From JAEULH01 sp963746275 (lineage in GTDB: Bacteria; Pseudomonadota; Alphaproteobacteria; Rhodospirillales; Defluviicoccaceae), in NCBI GenBank assembly GCA_963746275.1, contig CAVVAX010000025.1:66448-130447 (forward strand): a stretch of DNA of 64,000 nt, in the 5' to 3' direction. Shown one piece after another: positions 25,895-35,119 of the stretch. Both the position numbers and the translations under genes were made by a program. How positions within the stretch are numbered: the first letter of the stretch is position 1; each line of letters starts with the position of its first letter. A model generated the notes under the pieces. The model was given only the letters and a program-made list of their open reading frames with translations, ran no database searches and had not been told where the DNA came from.

Positions 25895-26452
25895 ATGAAG
25901 GACACCGTTATGGCTCGGCCGCTCATGCCGAAGGCGACAGCCGTCTGGCTCACCGAGAACACCTCGCTTACGTTCGAGCAGATCGCCGAGTTCTGCGAGA
26001 TGCATCCGCTCGAGGTCCAGGCGATCGCTGACGGCGAGGTCGCCATCGGCATGCAAGGCCGCGACCCGATCGCCACCGGCGAGCTGACGCAAGACGAGAT
26101 CGACCGCTGCAGCGGCGACCCGAACGCCCGGCTCCGCCATACCGAGATCAACATCCCGATGCCGGAGGCGCGGCCCAAGGGCGCCCGCTATACCCCTGTT
26201 TCCAAGCGCCAGGATCGCCCTGACGCCATCGCTTGGCTACTGAAGAACTACCCCGAACTTTCCGACGCGCAGATCTGCAAGCTCGTGGGCACGACCAAAC
26301 CGACCATCGACAAGGTGCGCGAGCGCACCCACTGGAACTCGGCGAACATCAAGCCGCGCAACCCCGTGAGCCTGGGCATTTGCTCGGAGCGGGAGCTGGA
26401 GAAGGAGGTCGACCTCGCCCGCGCCCGCAGCGGCACCGTCCACGGGGTCTGA
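25895..26452 (+). CDS. trcR: TrcR/DUF1013 family cell-cycle transcriptional regulator
   Basis: A protein of 185 aa (ATG 25895) or 180 aa (ATG 25910, MARPLMPKATAVWL). Both starts have purine-rich sequence upstream, and the shorter fits the conserved N-terminus better. Two helix-turn-helix-like segments are visible: SLTFEQIAEFCEMHPLEVQA near the N-terminus and ELSDAQICKLVGTTKPTIDK in the C-terminal half. The family is confined to alphaproteobacteria and includes Caulobacter TrcR, linked to cell-cycle transcription. It stands 60 bp before a perfect parS site. Confidence 0.88.
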   Translation: MKDTVMARPLMPKATAVWLTENTSLTFEQIAEFCEMHPLEVQAIADGEVAIGMQGRDPIATGELTQDEIDRCSGDPNARLRHTEINIPMPEARPKGARYTPVSKRQDRPDAIAWLLKNYPELSDAQICKLVGTTKPTIDKVRERTHWNSANIKPRNPVSLGICSERELEKEVDLARARSGTVHGV

Positions 26453-26511
26453 GGCCAGCGCGCCCCTTCGCCGGATCGGGCATGCAGCTAAAAATTGAAC
26501 GCACTCCAGAA

Positions 26512-26527
26512 TGTTTCACGTGAAACA
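26512..26527. promoter_or_regulatory. parS centromere-like site (ParB-binding)
   Basis: TGTTTCACGTGAAACA is a perfect 16-bp palindrome identical to the chromosomal parS consensus bound by ParB/Spo0J. It lies between the convergent ends of trcR and the DUF3775 gene, where it disturbs no promoter. Chromosomal parS sites cluster close to the replication origin, so this window is probably in the origin-proximal part of the chromosome. No second copy was found in the window. Confidence 0.92.
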
Positions 26528-26625
26528 TTTACCGGGCGGGCCGCTGCACCGTGGGCGACATCCTCTGCAACCGCTCGTGGCAGGGTCGTAGTTCCGTCTT
26601 TGTTCGCTGTCGGAAAGGACGACGC

Positions 26626-27036
26626 CTACAGCCGGCCCATCTCCACATCGGCGCAGGAAATACCGAACTGCGCCAGCCCCTCGTCGAGGAAGTCGCCAAG
26701 GAGCGGAGTGCCGAGGAACGTCTCGGCGCGCCGGCTGTCCTCGTCCTCGCTGGCGTCGCGGATCGCCTCGTCCCACTCCTCGATGTCGTAATCGCCGGCG
26801 CCGACCCACATCAGTGCCAGCAGCTCGGTGACCTCGTCCTCGTTCAGGGTTGCGAGGAAACCGCGGATCTCCTCGACGGTCGGATCGTCGGGGTAGTCGA
26901 ACAGGATTTCCCGCTCGTCGTCGTCGGCCGGGTTATCGCCCGGCTCGGGGACCTCGGCCTCCATCTTGGCGTCGAACTCGCGCGCCTTGATGATGAGGTA
27001 GCACACCTTCTCATGGTCGAGGTTCAGCGTCGCCAT
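26626..27036 (-). CDS. DUF3775 domain protein
   Basis: An acidic protein of 136 aa (ATG 27036), rich in Asp and Glu, with the DUF3775-type pattern of an N-terminal LNLDHEKVCYLIIKAREFD helix and a central EIRGFLATLNEDEVTELLALMWVGAGDYD segment. The family is common in alphaproteobacteria and of unknown function. No catalytic motif or membrane segment is visible. Its stop faces trcR across the parS site. Confidence 0.85.
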   Translation of the reverse strand: MATLNLDHEKVCYLIIKAREFDAKMEAEVPEPGDNPADDDEREILFDYPDDPTVEEIRGFLATLNEDEVTELLALMWVGAGDYDIEEWDEAIRDASEDEDSRRAETFLGTPLLGDFLDEGLAQFGISCADVEMGRL

Positions 27037-27786
27037 GGGCCTCGCTCCTGCAGCTCGCTCACCGCTCTCTCCCTAGCACCTGTCGCACGCCACAGGAACG
27101 CGGATCCCATCGATTTCGTTCCCCGCTCCCGGGCGCGGATCGCGTCGAGAAGACGATGCTTAGGCGCGATGGCGCGGCTGAGTCGCCTGTCGGGAAGAAG
27201 CCTGGCCTAATCGTTCACTCGTCACACGCCTTTATTCGCCGCACTGTCGGTCGGCGGGTACAGCGTGTTGGGCTAGACCGGGGAGAACCCCAACCGGCGC
27301 TACAAAGGAAGCTCTTGATCAAGGGAGGGCGCTGGCCATGTGGACGGCAGATCGCGGCGACGTCTACGTGACGTGGTAACCGCTGGCCGGGCTTAGCCGC
27401 TTTGCTTTCGGGATCGGCGGAAGCCCCAGCATCAACTCCGTCGCGACGCCGCCATCGCGGACTCGCAATGTGTCACCCTCGGGCTTGTCCCGACGGTCCA
27501 CCAAAACGCGGATCGCCGCACCCAGTCTCAACAAGCGCAGCCATGACCTGAGCGTGATCGCCACCGCGAGCCGCGGGGCGGCGTGGCGATCCAACTCGGA
27601 GCAAGGTCACCCCCCTCTCGCGCCCGCGTACGCCGGCCTCCCTCCCCTTAGGATAGGGGCGGGATGAGGGAGCTTAACCCGTCGGCGCCTCCACGGTGTG
27701 AGTGCACTCGGGCGTAACGGCCTTAAGAAAAACGCGGGAGCGACATCACCGCCCCCGCGCCATTCTCTCTCCGACTGCCTGAGCGG
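27037..27786. other. Long non-coding gap with repeat fragments
   Basis: This 750-bp stretch has no convincing gene. At 27478-27502 is a GGGCTTGTCCCGACGGTCCA variant of the short palindrome also seen at 47745. At about 27552-27597 a degenerate right half of the 85-bp palindromic repeat lies in inverted orientation. At about 27640-27665 a degenerate CCTCCCTCCCC/GGGGCGGG palindrome occurs. The last 60 bp hold the prpE terminator. Short frames at 27156-27371 and 27364-27594 do not look coding. Confidence 0.55.
27731..27760 (-). terminator. Intrinsic terminator of prpE
   Basis: On the minus strand CGCGGG (27759-27754) pairs with CCCGCG (27738-27733) across a 15-base loop and is followed by TTTTTC, 27 bases after the prpE stop. 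The short stem and T-run fit a modest factor-independent terminator. Confidence 0.65.
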
Positions 27787-29718
27787 CTATTCGCCGGCGG
27801 TCGGCTGAGCCTCCTTGGCCCGCGCGCTGGCGTAGCCGATGCCTTCCAGCGCTTCGCGGATCTCGTCGAGGATGGCCGGGTCGTCGATGGTCGCCGGCAT
27901 CTTCCACGCCTCGTTGTCGGCGATCTTCTGGATCGTGCCGCGGAGGATCTTGCCCGAGCGCGTCTTCGGCAGGCGGTCGACCACCGTCGCCGTCTTGAAG
28001 GCGGCAACCGGCCCGATATAGTCGCGGACCATCTGCACCACTTCCTTGACGATCACGTCGTTGGGCTTGGTCACGCCCATCTTCAGCACCATGAAGCCGA
28101 CCGGTAGCTGACCCTTGAACGAGTCGGCGACGCCGACGACGGCGCACTCAGCGACGTCAGGATGGCGAGCCAACACCTCTTCCATGGCGCCCGTGGACAG
28201 CCTATGGCCAGCGACGTTGATGACGTCGTCGGTGCGGGCCATGATGTAGACGTAGCCGTCTTCATCCATATAGCCGGCGTCCGCAGTCATGTAGTGGCCC
28301 GGGTACTCCGTCAGGTACGACTGCACATAGCGCTCGTCGTTGTTCCACAGCGTCGGCAGCGTGCCCGGAGGCAGCGGCAGCTTGACGCAGATGGCGCCGA
28401 TCTGGCCGCGCGGCACCTCGTTGTTGGTCTCGTCCAGGACGACGACATTCCATCCCGGCGCCGCCTTGGTCGGGGAGCCGGGCTTCACCGGCAGATACTC
28501 GAGGCCCATGCAGTTGGCGGCGATCGCCCAGCCGGTCTCGGTCTGCCACCAGTGGTCGATCACCGGCCGATCCAGCGCCGTCTCCGCCCACTCCAGCGTG
28601 TCCGGATCGGTCCGCTCGCCGGCGAGGAACAGGATCTTGAAGTTGCTGAGGTCGTACTTCTTCAGCAGCTCGGCCTTCGGGTCCTCGCGCTTGATCGCCC
28701 TAAAGGCGGTCGGTGCGGTGAACATCGCCTTGACCTTGTGCTGCGAGATCACCCGCCAGAAAGCGCCGGCGTCGGGGGTGCCGACCGGCTTGCCCTCGTA
28801 CATGATCGTCGTCGCCCCGTGGATCAGCGGCGCGTAGACGATATAGGAATGGCCGACGACCCAACCGACGTCGGAGGCAGCCCAGAACACCTCGCCCGGG
28901 TCGATGTCGTAAATGTTCTTCATCGTCCACTTGAGCGCGACGAGGTGGCCGCCGTTGTCGCGAACGACGCCCTTCGGCTGGCCGGTCGTGCCCGAGGTGT
29001 AGAGGATGTAGAGCGGGTCGGTCGCCTCGACCGGCACGCAGTCCGCGGGCTTCGCCGACTTCACCGCCTCGTCCCAGTCGACGTCGCGGGCGTTCGACAA
29101 CTGCGCCTGCTTCTGCGGCCGCTGCTTGATGATCAAGGCACTCGGCTTGTGCGTCGCCATCTCGATGGCCGCGTCGAGCAGCGGCTTGTAGTCGAGGATC
29201 TTGGCGCCCTCGATGCCGCAGGAGGCGGAGACGATGACCTTGGGCTGGGCGTCGTTGATGCGCACCGCCAGCTCGCTGGAGGCGAAGCCGCCGAACACCA
29301 CCGAATGCACCGCGCCGATGCGGGCGCAGGCCATCATCGAGATCAGCGCCTCTGGGACCATCGGCATGTAGATGATGACCCGGTCGCCCTTGCCCACGCC
29401 CTGGGCGGCGAGCACGCCGGCGAAGGCCGCGACCTCGCCCTGGAGCTCCTTGTAGGTGTAGGTCCGGACAGTGCCGGTCACCGGGCTGTCGTAGATCAGC
29501 GCCAGCCGGTCGCCGTGTCCCGCCTCGACGTGGCGGTCAATGGCGTTGTAGCAGGTGTTGACCTGCCCGCCGCGGAACCAGCGGTAAAATGGCTTGTTGG
29601 AGTCGTCGAGAACCTTGTCCCACTTCTTGTACCAGGTGATCTCCTCGGCAGCTTCGCCCCAGAAGCCCTCCGGGTCGCTGATCGATCTCGCGTACGCTTG
29701 TTCGTAAGGACCGCTCAT
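27787..29718 (-). CDS. prpE: Propionate--CoA ligase (acetyl/propionyl-CoA synthetase family)
   Basis: Activates propionate (or acetate) to its CoA thioester by way of an acyl-adenylate. The 643-aa product has the ANL-superfamily motifs in order: YILYTSGTTGQPKG, the segment HWWQTETGW, the hinge region YIMARTDDVINVAGHRLSTG and the catalytic lysine in LPKTRSGKILRGT. Details such as GHSYIVYAPLIHGATTIMYE and the 640-aa length fit PrpE better than Acs. It is alone on the minus strand, divergent from an acyl-CoA ligase gene; the shared 182-bp gap must hold both promoters. Confidence 0.9.
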   Translation of the reverse strand: MSGPYEQAYARSISDPEGFWGEAAEEITWYKKWDKVLDDSNKPFYRWFRGGQVNTCYNAIDRHVEAGHGDRLALIYDSPVTGTVRTYTYKELQGEVAAFAGVLAAQGVGKGDRVIIYMPMVPEALISMMACARIGAVHSVVFGGFASSELAVRINDAQPKVIVSASCGIEGAKILDYKPLLDAAIEMATHKPSALIIKQRPQKQAQLSNARDVDWDEAVKSAKPADCVPVEATDPLYILYTSGTTGQPKGVVRDNGGHLVALKWTMKNIYDIDPGEVFWAASDVGWVVGHSYIVYAPLIHGATTIMYEGKPVGTPDAGAFWRVISQHKVKAMFTAPTAFRAIKREDPKAELLKKYDLSNFKILFLAGERTDPDTLEWAETALDRPVIDHWWQTETGWAIAANCMGLEYLPVKPGSPTKAAPGWNVVVLDETNNEVPRGQIGAICVKLPLPPGTLPTLWNNDERYVQSYLTEYPGHYMTADAGYMDEDGYVYIMARTDDVINVAGHRLSTGAMEEVLARHPDVAECAVVGVADSFKGQLPVGFMVLKMGVTKPNDVIVKEVVQMVRDYIGPVAAFKTATVVDRLPKTRSGKILRGTIQKIADNEAWKMPATIDDPAILDEIREALEGIGYASARAKEAQPTAGE

Positions 29719-29900
29719 GGCCTCCCCTATCGCGTTGCATTCGTGACAGTCGTTATTGGCCGGGGCGAGTGAAACCGAACCTCACCGCGGACCGCGGAGT
29801 TTGTGCCAAAACGCCGTTCTTTGCAAAGCCGGAATGTGGCAGCGTCACCCGTTCGGCGGGTGACGCAGCGAGCGCCCCGCCCGTAGCAGGAGAAAACACC

Positions 29901-31552
29901 ATGACCGGCAGCCAAGGGCTTTTCCGAGGCTGGCCTCGACAAAACGGCGGCCAACTTCGCGCCGCTAACGCCGCTCGGTCTGCTTCAGCGCGCGGCCGAA
30001 GTCTACCCCGATCATCCGGCCATCATCCACGGCGAGCGACGCTACACCTGGGCCGAGACGTACGCGCGATGCCGGCGCCTGGCCTCGGCGCTTGCCGGCC
30101 TCGGCGTCGCCCCGGGCGACAGCGTCGCGGTGATGGCGGCGAACACGCCGGAGCTTTACGAGGCGCATTTCGGCGTGCCCATGGCCGGCGGCGTGCTCAA
30201 TGCCCTCAACACCCGGCTCGACGCCGACACGCTGGCCTACATCCTCGAACACAGCGAGAGCCAGGTGCTGATCACCGACCGGGAGTTCGCAAAGCCGGTC
30301 AGCGAGGCGATGGCGCGCATCCGTCGGCCGCTCACCGTCATCGACATCGATGACCCACTCGCGCGCGACCCCGGGCCGCGGCTGGGAGGCATGGACTACG
30401 AGGCGCTGCTCGCCGGCGGCGATCCTGATTACTGCTGGCAGCCGCCCGAGGACGAGTGGCAGGCGATCAGCCTCAACTACACCTCGGGCACGACCGGCCG
30501 GCCCAAGGGCGTCGTCTACCATCACCGCGGCGCCTTCCTGCTCGCGCTGGGCAACATCCTCACCTGGGGGATGCCGCGCCACGCCGTCTACCTGTGGACG
30601 CTGCCGATGTTCCACTGCAACGGCTGGTGCTTCCCCTGGAGCCTCGCCGCCATCGCCGGAACCAGCGTCTGCCTGCGCCAGGTCACCGGCGAAGCGGTCT
30701 GGGAAGCGATCGCCAGCCACAAGGTGAGCCATTTCTGCGGCGCGCCGATCGTGCTGAACATGGTGCTGAACAGCAGCGCCGCGGCGCCGAAGCTCGATCA
30801 TCCCGTCTCGGTGATGACCGCGGCCGCACCGCCGCCCGCGGCGACGCTGGAGCGGATGCAGCGCATGGGCTTCACGGTGACCCACGTCTACGGCCTGACC
30901 GAGGTGTACGGCCCGTCCGTGGTCTGCGCCTGGCAGGACGCCTGGGACGAGCTGCCGATCGAACGCCAGGCGGAGCTCAACGCCCGCCAGGGCGTGCGCT
31001 ATCCCGTCCTGGAGGAGCTTGGCCGTCCTCGATCCGGCGACGATGGCGCCCGTCCCTGCGGACGGCGAGAGCATGGGTGAGGTCATGTTCCGCGGCAACA
31101 CGGTGATGAAGGGCTACCTGAAGGATCCGGAGGCCACGGCGGCCGCCTTCGCCGGCGGCTGGTTCCACTCGGGCGACCTCGGCGTCACCCATCCCGACGG
31201 CTACATCCAGCTCAAGGACCGCTCCAAGGACATCATCATCTCCGGCGGCGAGAACATCTCCTCCATCGAGGTCGAAGGCGCCCTGCACCGCCACCCCGAC
31301 GTGCTGCTGGCCGCCGTCGTTGCCATGCCCGACGAGAGGTGGGGAGAGACGCCCTGCGCCTTCGTCGAGCTGAACCCCGGCGCGGACGCCGTCACGGCCG
31401 AGGCGCTGATCGCCTTCTGCCGCGAGACCCTCGCCCACTACAAGTGCCCGACGCGCGTGGTGTTCACCGAGTTGCCGAAGACGTCGACCGGCAAGGTGCA
31501 GAAGTTCAAGCTGCGCCAGGCCGCGAGGGACGGCCGCCCCGCCGGAGCGTAA
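29901..31552 (+). CDS. Fatty acyl-CoA ligase (AMP-forming), two apparent frameshifts
   Basis: ANL-superfamily ligase resembling medium-chain acyl-CoA and methylmercaptopropionyl-CoA ligases. The ATG at 29901 reads MTGSQG, then the conserved NFAPLTPLGLLQRAAEVYPDHPA lies one frame over; dropping one G of 29916-29918 joins them. The long central frame has the P-loop YTSGTTGRPKG, FHCNGWCFPW and VYGLTEVYG. A second extra G at 31021-31022 shifts the frame again before AVLDPATMAPVPADGE; the final frame has GDLGVTHPDGYIQLKDRSKD and the catalytic lysine in PKTSTGKVQKF. The extent is 1652 bases, two above a multiple of three; with both removed it is a normal 549-aa enzyme. Confidence 0.88.
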
Positions 31553-31759
31553 CCCCGGCATCCTCAGCATCCGCCGACCACGCGCCGTCGGTATGGTCCG
31601 CCCCTCGTGTAGACCCGGCCGCTCGGCCGCCCTGCCCCTCTTTTCACCCCTTCTTCCGGTCTTTAGCGTCTGACCCATGACATTTGTGCGACGCAGCGGA
31701 ACATGCTGCGCCGCACGCCGTTAGTGTTGCGTACGCGGAAGGCACACTGGAGGAGCACG

Positions 31760-32158
31760 GTGATCGAGGAAACGGTAGGCGAGCGGATCGAGGTGGTTGA
31801 GGAGACGGTGACCGTCGACAAGCGGCAGAAGGTCGTCGGCGTCGTCCGCGCCCGAACAGAGACGCGCGAGGACGCCGTCGTCATCGATGAGCCGCTGCGC
31901 GCCGAGCAGGTGACGGTCGAGCGCGTGGCGATGGATCGCTTCATCGATCAACCGGTGCCGGTGCGGCAGGAGGGCGACACCACCATCATCCCGGTCGTGG
32001 AAGAGGTGGTCGTTCTCGAAAAGCGCCTCAAGCTTGTCGAAGAAATACGCCTCACCAAGCAGCAGACCATCAAGCATCAGCCGCAGACCATCACCTTGCG
32101 GCGCCAGGAAGCGGTCCTCGAGCGCGTACCGGCGGTCGACGACGACACGCCGGCCTGA
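31760..32158 (+). CDS. YsnF/DUF2382-like stress protein
   Basis: A 132-aa, highly charged protein from GTG 31760, which has a good GGAGGA site; the ATG at 31703 lacks one. It is rich in Glu, Val, Arg and Gln in short repeated strands (ETVTVDKRQKVVGVVRAR, VERVAMDRFIDQPVPVRQEGDTTIIPVVEEVVVLEKRLKL would be the core) and fits the DUF2382/YsnF repeat. Such proteins are linked to general stress response but have no known activity. It heads a three-gene plus-strand cluster with a second YsnF protein and a phasin-like protein. Confidence 0.8.
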   Translation: MIEETVGERIEVVEETVTVDKRQKVVGVVRARTETREDAVVIDEPLRAEQVTVERVAMDRFIDQPVPVRQEGDTTIIPVVEEVVVLEKRLKLVEEIRLTKQQTIKHQPQTITLRRQEAVLERVPAVDDDTPA

Positions 32159-32205
32159 GCTTCAGATTTAACCGAAACCTGACTTGAGCAAACGAGAGGA
32201 GAGCT

Positions 32206-32922
32206 ATGTCTACGACGATCATTGCGATGTACGACAATGCCGACAAGGCCGAGAAGGCCGTCAACGAGATCGTTCGTGCCGGCGTCAGCCGCGACGCGGT
32301 CGACGTTCTGCAGGGCGACGGCAACGGCAACTCGGCCGTGGTCGGCAAGCTGACCGAGCGCGGCGTCGAGCGGCAGGAAGCGGCGATCTATGCCGAGGCC
32401 ATCGGCAAGGGCAGCCTGATGGTCGCCGTCGAGGCGCCCGAGGAAACGGCGCAGGACGCTTACGAGATCATGAACCGCTTCGGCGCCCGCGACCTCGAGC
32501 AGCTCGTCGCCGAAGCCGAGGGAGCCAACGAGGAGCGTGAGAGCGTTCCCGTCGTCGAGGAGGAGGTGTCGATCGGCAAGCGCAAGGTGCTGCGCGGCGG
32601 CGTTCGCGTGACCTCGACGGTCAAGGAGCGGCCGGTCGAGGAGACGGTGAAGCTGCGCGAGGAGAACGTCGAGGTCGAGCAGACCCGCGCAGATCGCAAG
32701 CTGAGCCCGGAAGAGGCGGAGAAGGCCTTCAAGCAGCAGGCGGTCGAGCTCACCGAGACGGCCGAGGAAGCCGTCATCAGCAAGGAGGCGCGCGTCGTCG
32801 GGGAGGTGTCCCTGGGCAAGAGCGCCGCGGAGCGCGAGGAGACGGTGCAGGCCACGGCGCGGCGGACGGACGTGAAGGTCGAGAAGATCGGTGCGGACGA
32901 AGCCAAGCGGCGCGACCAATAG
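32206..32922 (+). CDS. General stress protein with YsnF/DUF2382 C-terminal domain
   Basis: A 238-aa protein. Residues 1-90 (STTIIAMYDNADKAEKAVNE...) match the ferredoxin-like 'general stress protein 17M-like' N-terminal domain; residues 115-238 are a DUF2382 domain of alternating charged strands and helices (VPVVEEEVSIGKRKVL). It starts with a GGAGAGCT site 47 bp after the first YsnF gene. Heavy Glu, Lys and Arg content with no Cys suggests a stable cytoplasmic stress protein. Confidence 0.85.
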   Translation: MSTTIIAMYDNADKAEKAVNEIVRAGVSRDAVDVLQGDGNGNSAVVGKLTERGVERQEAAIYAEAIGKGSLMVAVEAPEETAQDAYEIMNRFGARDLEQLVAEAEGANEERESVPVVEEEVSIGKRKVLRGGVRVTSTVKERPVEETVKLREENVEVEQTRADRKLSPEEAEKAFKQQAVELTETAEEAVISKEARVVGEVSLGKSAAEREETVQATARRTDVKVEKIGADEAKRRDQ

Positions 32923-32964
32923 CGGCGACGCTACCCACCGAGAGTAACGCAAGAGACGAGGACG

Positions 32965-33465
32965 ATGATGGAAGAACCCGAGACCAATGTGGAGCCGAAG
33001 GCCGAGGACGGCCAGGCGGCTCCGGCCAAGGGACCGCCGAAGGTGATCCGAGCTGGAGGTGAGGCGAAAGCAGGCCAGAGCCTCCCCCGCGAGCAGTCCG
33101 GCAGTGGCGGCGATCGGCGACCGGACCCGGCTCCCGCTGCGACCGCCGCTGTGCCGATCCTTCGCGCTGGCCGGCAGGCTGTGGAAGGCGCCGAGGCGGC
33201 CGGTCAGCAGGTCCTGGAAGGCGCGCAAGCCGCCGTCCGGGCTGCTGAAAACGCGGATGACGGCGCCGCCGGGCAGGTGTTGCGGGAGTGGGTGAGCTGC
33301 GCGCAGCGCGCGTACGTCCGCAACACCCGGGCACTGGGCGAGCTGCTCTACTGCCGCACGCCCTATGGCCTCCTGCAGTGGCAGAGCAATCTGCTCCGCG
33401 AGAGCGCGGACGACCTATCGGCCACGAACGCGCGGATCCTGCGGCTGGTCTCGCACCAGGCGTAG
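32965..33465 (+). CDS. Phasin-like protein
   Basis: A 166-aa protein with a disordered, charged N-terminal half and a helical C-terminal half (about residues 95-166) that reads like a phasin helix pair: LREWVSCAQRAYVRNTRALGEL and PYGLLQWQSNLLRESADDL. Phasins coat polyhydroxyalkanoate granules and also act as stress chaperones. The assignment rests on helix pattern and the position behind two YsnF genes; no PHA synthase is in the window. Confidence 0.55.
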   Translation: MMEEPETNVEPKAEDGQAAPAKGPPKVIRAGGEAKAGQSLPREQSGSGGDRRPDPAPAATAAVPILRAGRQAVEGAEAAGQQVLEGAQAAVRAAENADDGAAGQVLREWVSCAQRAYVRNTRALGELLYCRTPYGLLQWQSNLLRESADDLSATNARILRLVSHQA

Positions 33466-33551
33466 GTCATCTGAGCCAGCGGGCGTGGCGCGTCGGCAAA
33501 CGGCGCGCCACGCCCGAGCTTTTTCGCCTCCTCGCGACCGGCGCACGGTTC

Positions 33552-34016
33552 TTAAAGGCTGCGGCCCAGCATCCGATCGAGGGAGAAGGCGCCGCCGCCG
33601 CGGATGGCGAAGGCGAGCGCGACCGTGCCCCATAGCAGCGGGTACTCATAGCCGCCCTGCGACCAGAAGAAGCCGTTGGGCATGTGGTGGGCCACGGCGG
33701 TATAGAGGAATATGGTGATCGCCACGGCCGCCGGGCGGGTGAACAGGCCGAGCGCCAGGAACAGACCGCCGACCACCTCGGTCAGCGCCACCAGCCACAC
33801 CCATACCACCGCCGGCTCATACCCCATCGTGGCGAAGCCCTGCGCGGTCGCCTCCATGCCCTTGCCGCCGAACCAGCCGAACAGCTTCTGCGCCCCGTGC
33901 GGCATCAGGTTGAGCCCGGCGACGATGCGCACCAATGGCCAGGCAAACGGCGCGAGCCCCCGGTAGAGGGGGCCGAGGAACGGCAGGATGAGCTTGTCGT
34001 TGTCGTAGCGGTCCAT
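33552..34016 (-). CDS. DoxX family membrane protein
   Basis: A 154-aa integral membrane protein with four predicted helices. PLVRIVAGLNLMPHGAQKLFGWFGG is the typical first-helix DoxX signature; LFTRPAAVAITIFLYTAVAHHMPNGFFW follows in the third. DoxX proteins are linked to redox and oxidative-stress defence, with no firm enzymatic role. It follows ansA by five bases and may be co-transcribed with it. Confidence 0.9.
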   Translation of the reverse strand: MDRYDNDKLILPFLGPLYRGLAPFAWPLVRIVAGLNLMPHGAQKLFGWFGGKGMEATAQGFATMGYEPAVVWVWLVALTEVVGGLFLALGLFTRPAAVAITIFLYTAVAHHMPNGFFWSQGGYEYPLLWGTVALAFAIRGGGAFSLDRMLGRSL

Positions 34017-34021
34017 GCGGG

Positions 34022-35119
34022 TCAGCCTCCCCTATCCAGTTCGCACGCCGGCGGCGGCGCCGGAGTGAGCTCGCCGCACAAGTTTTGCTGCATCAGACGT
34101 GTCACCTCCGCCGCCGTCAAGCCGAGCGCAAAGAGCACGTGCATCTTGGTCAGCGCCGCCTCGCGGGTGAGATCGAAGCCGCCGACGACGCCGCGCTCTG
34201 CCAAGGCGCCGCCGGCTGCATAGGTGGCGAGCTCGACGCTGCCCTCGCCGCACTGGGAAATGGCAAGGACCAGGATGCCGGCCTCCACCGCCCGGCCGAT
34301 GGCGGCGAGAAAGGCCGAATCGCGATCGGGCGCGGTGCCGACGCCGTAGCATTCGAGAATGATCCCGCGCACGCCGGCGGCGACGTGCGCATCGATCACG
34401 CCGGCTGCGAGGCCAGGGACGAGCGGCAGGACGGCGATGGCGCTGTCGCGATAGCTGGGCCGTGGCAGGGCTGGCCAGCGTCGCTCGAGCGGCAGCGGAG
34501 CGAGGCGAATCGTCGTGCCGACGTGGCCGAGCGCTGCGTAGTTCGGCGAGGCGAAGGCATCCAGCGCCGTCGATCGCATCTTGGTGGTGCGGTTGCCGCG
34601 CAGGAGCCGGGGGCCGAAGCAGACGCAGACCTCCGCCGGCCGGCCACCCTCGGCGATCTCCAGCGCGGCGAGCAGGTTGCCGCGGGCGTCGTTGCGCGGC
34701 TCGGCCAGCGGGATCTGCGCCCCGGTGACGACCACCGGGATCGCGAGCTGGGGGAGGAGGAACGAGAGGGCCGAAGCGGTGTAGGCCAGCGTATCGGTGC
34801 CGTGGATGACGACGATGCCGGCGCACCCGCCGGCCGCCGCCTCGATCGTCTCCGCCAGCTCGTACCAGTGGCGCGGCGTCGCGTTGGCGCTGTCGAGCGG
34901 CGGATCGTACTCGATGAGGTCGAAGGCGTGGCGCTCGGCGACCTCCGGGCTCTTCGCCGCAAGCAGCAGGGCGAGGCCGCGGGCGGGCATGTAGCCGCGC
35001 GGCGAGCGCACCATGCCGAGCGTGCCGCCGGTGTAGACGACGACGAGCCGGCAGCGCTCTGCTGCCACCGGTCTTGCCGAGCCGTCTCTACGCGTGCCGG
35101 GCGGTCGGGTCGATGCCAT
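34022..35119 (-). CDS. ansA: Type I L-asparaginase
   Basis: Hydrolyses L-asparagine to aspartate and ammonia, in the cytoplasm as no signal peptide is seen. The 365-aa protein has both catalytic threonine motifs: VVVYTGGTLGMV near residue 30 and VVIHGTDTLAYTASALSFLL near residue 103. Its ATG (35119) lies 32 bp inside the end of the symporter gene, so the two are likely co-translated; import of the amino acid and its breakdown would then be linked. Confidence 0.9.
   Translation of the reverse strand: MASTRPPGTRRDGSARPVAAERCRLVVVYTGGTLGMVRSPRGYMPARGLALLLAAKSPEVAERHAFDLIEYDPPLDSANATPRHWYELAETIEAAAGGCAGIVVIHGTDTLAYTASALSFLLPQLAIPVVVTGAQIPLAEPRNDARGNLLAALEIAEGGRPAEVCVCFGPRLLRGNRTTKMRSTALDAFASPNYAALGHVGTTIRLAPLPLERRWPALPRPSYRDSAIAVLPLVPGLAAGVIDAHVAAGVRGIILECYGVGTAPDRDSAFLAAIGRAVEAGILVLAISQCGEGSVELATYAAGGALAERGVVGGFDLTREAALTKMHVLFALGLTAAEVTRLMQQNLCGELTPAPPPACELDRGG

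Noticed and set aside
27156..27594. Small genes in the 27.0-27.8 kb gap
   Set aside because: Frames are low in coding character and overlap repeat fragments.
28162..29772. Long plus-strand frame (536 codons) opposite prpE
   Set aside because: Antisense shadow caused by high third-position GC; it has no recognisable domain.
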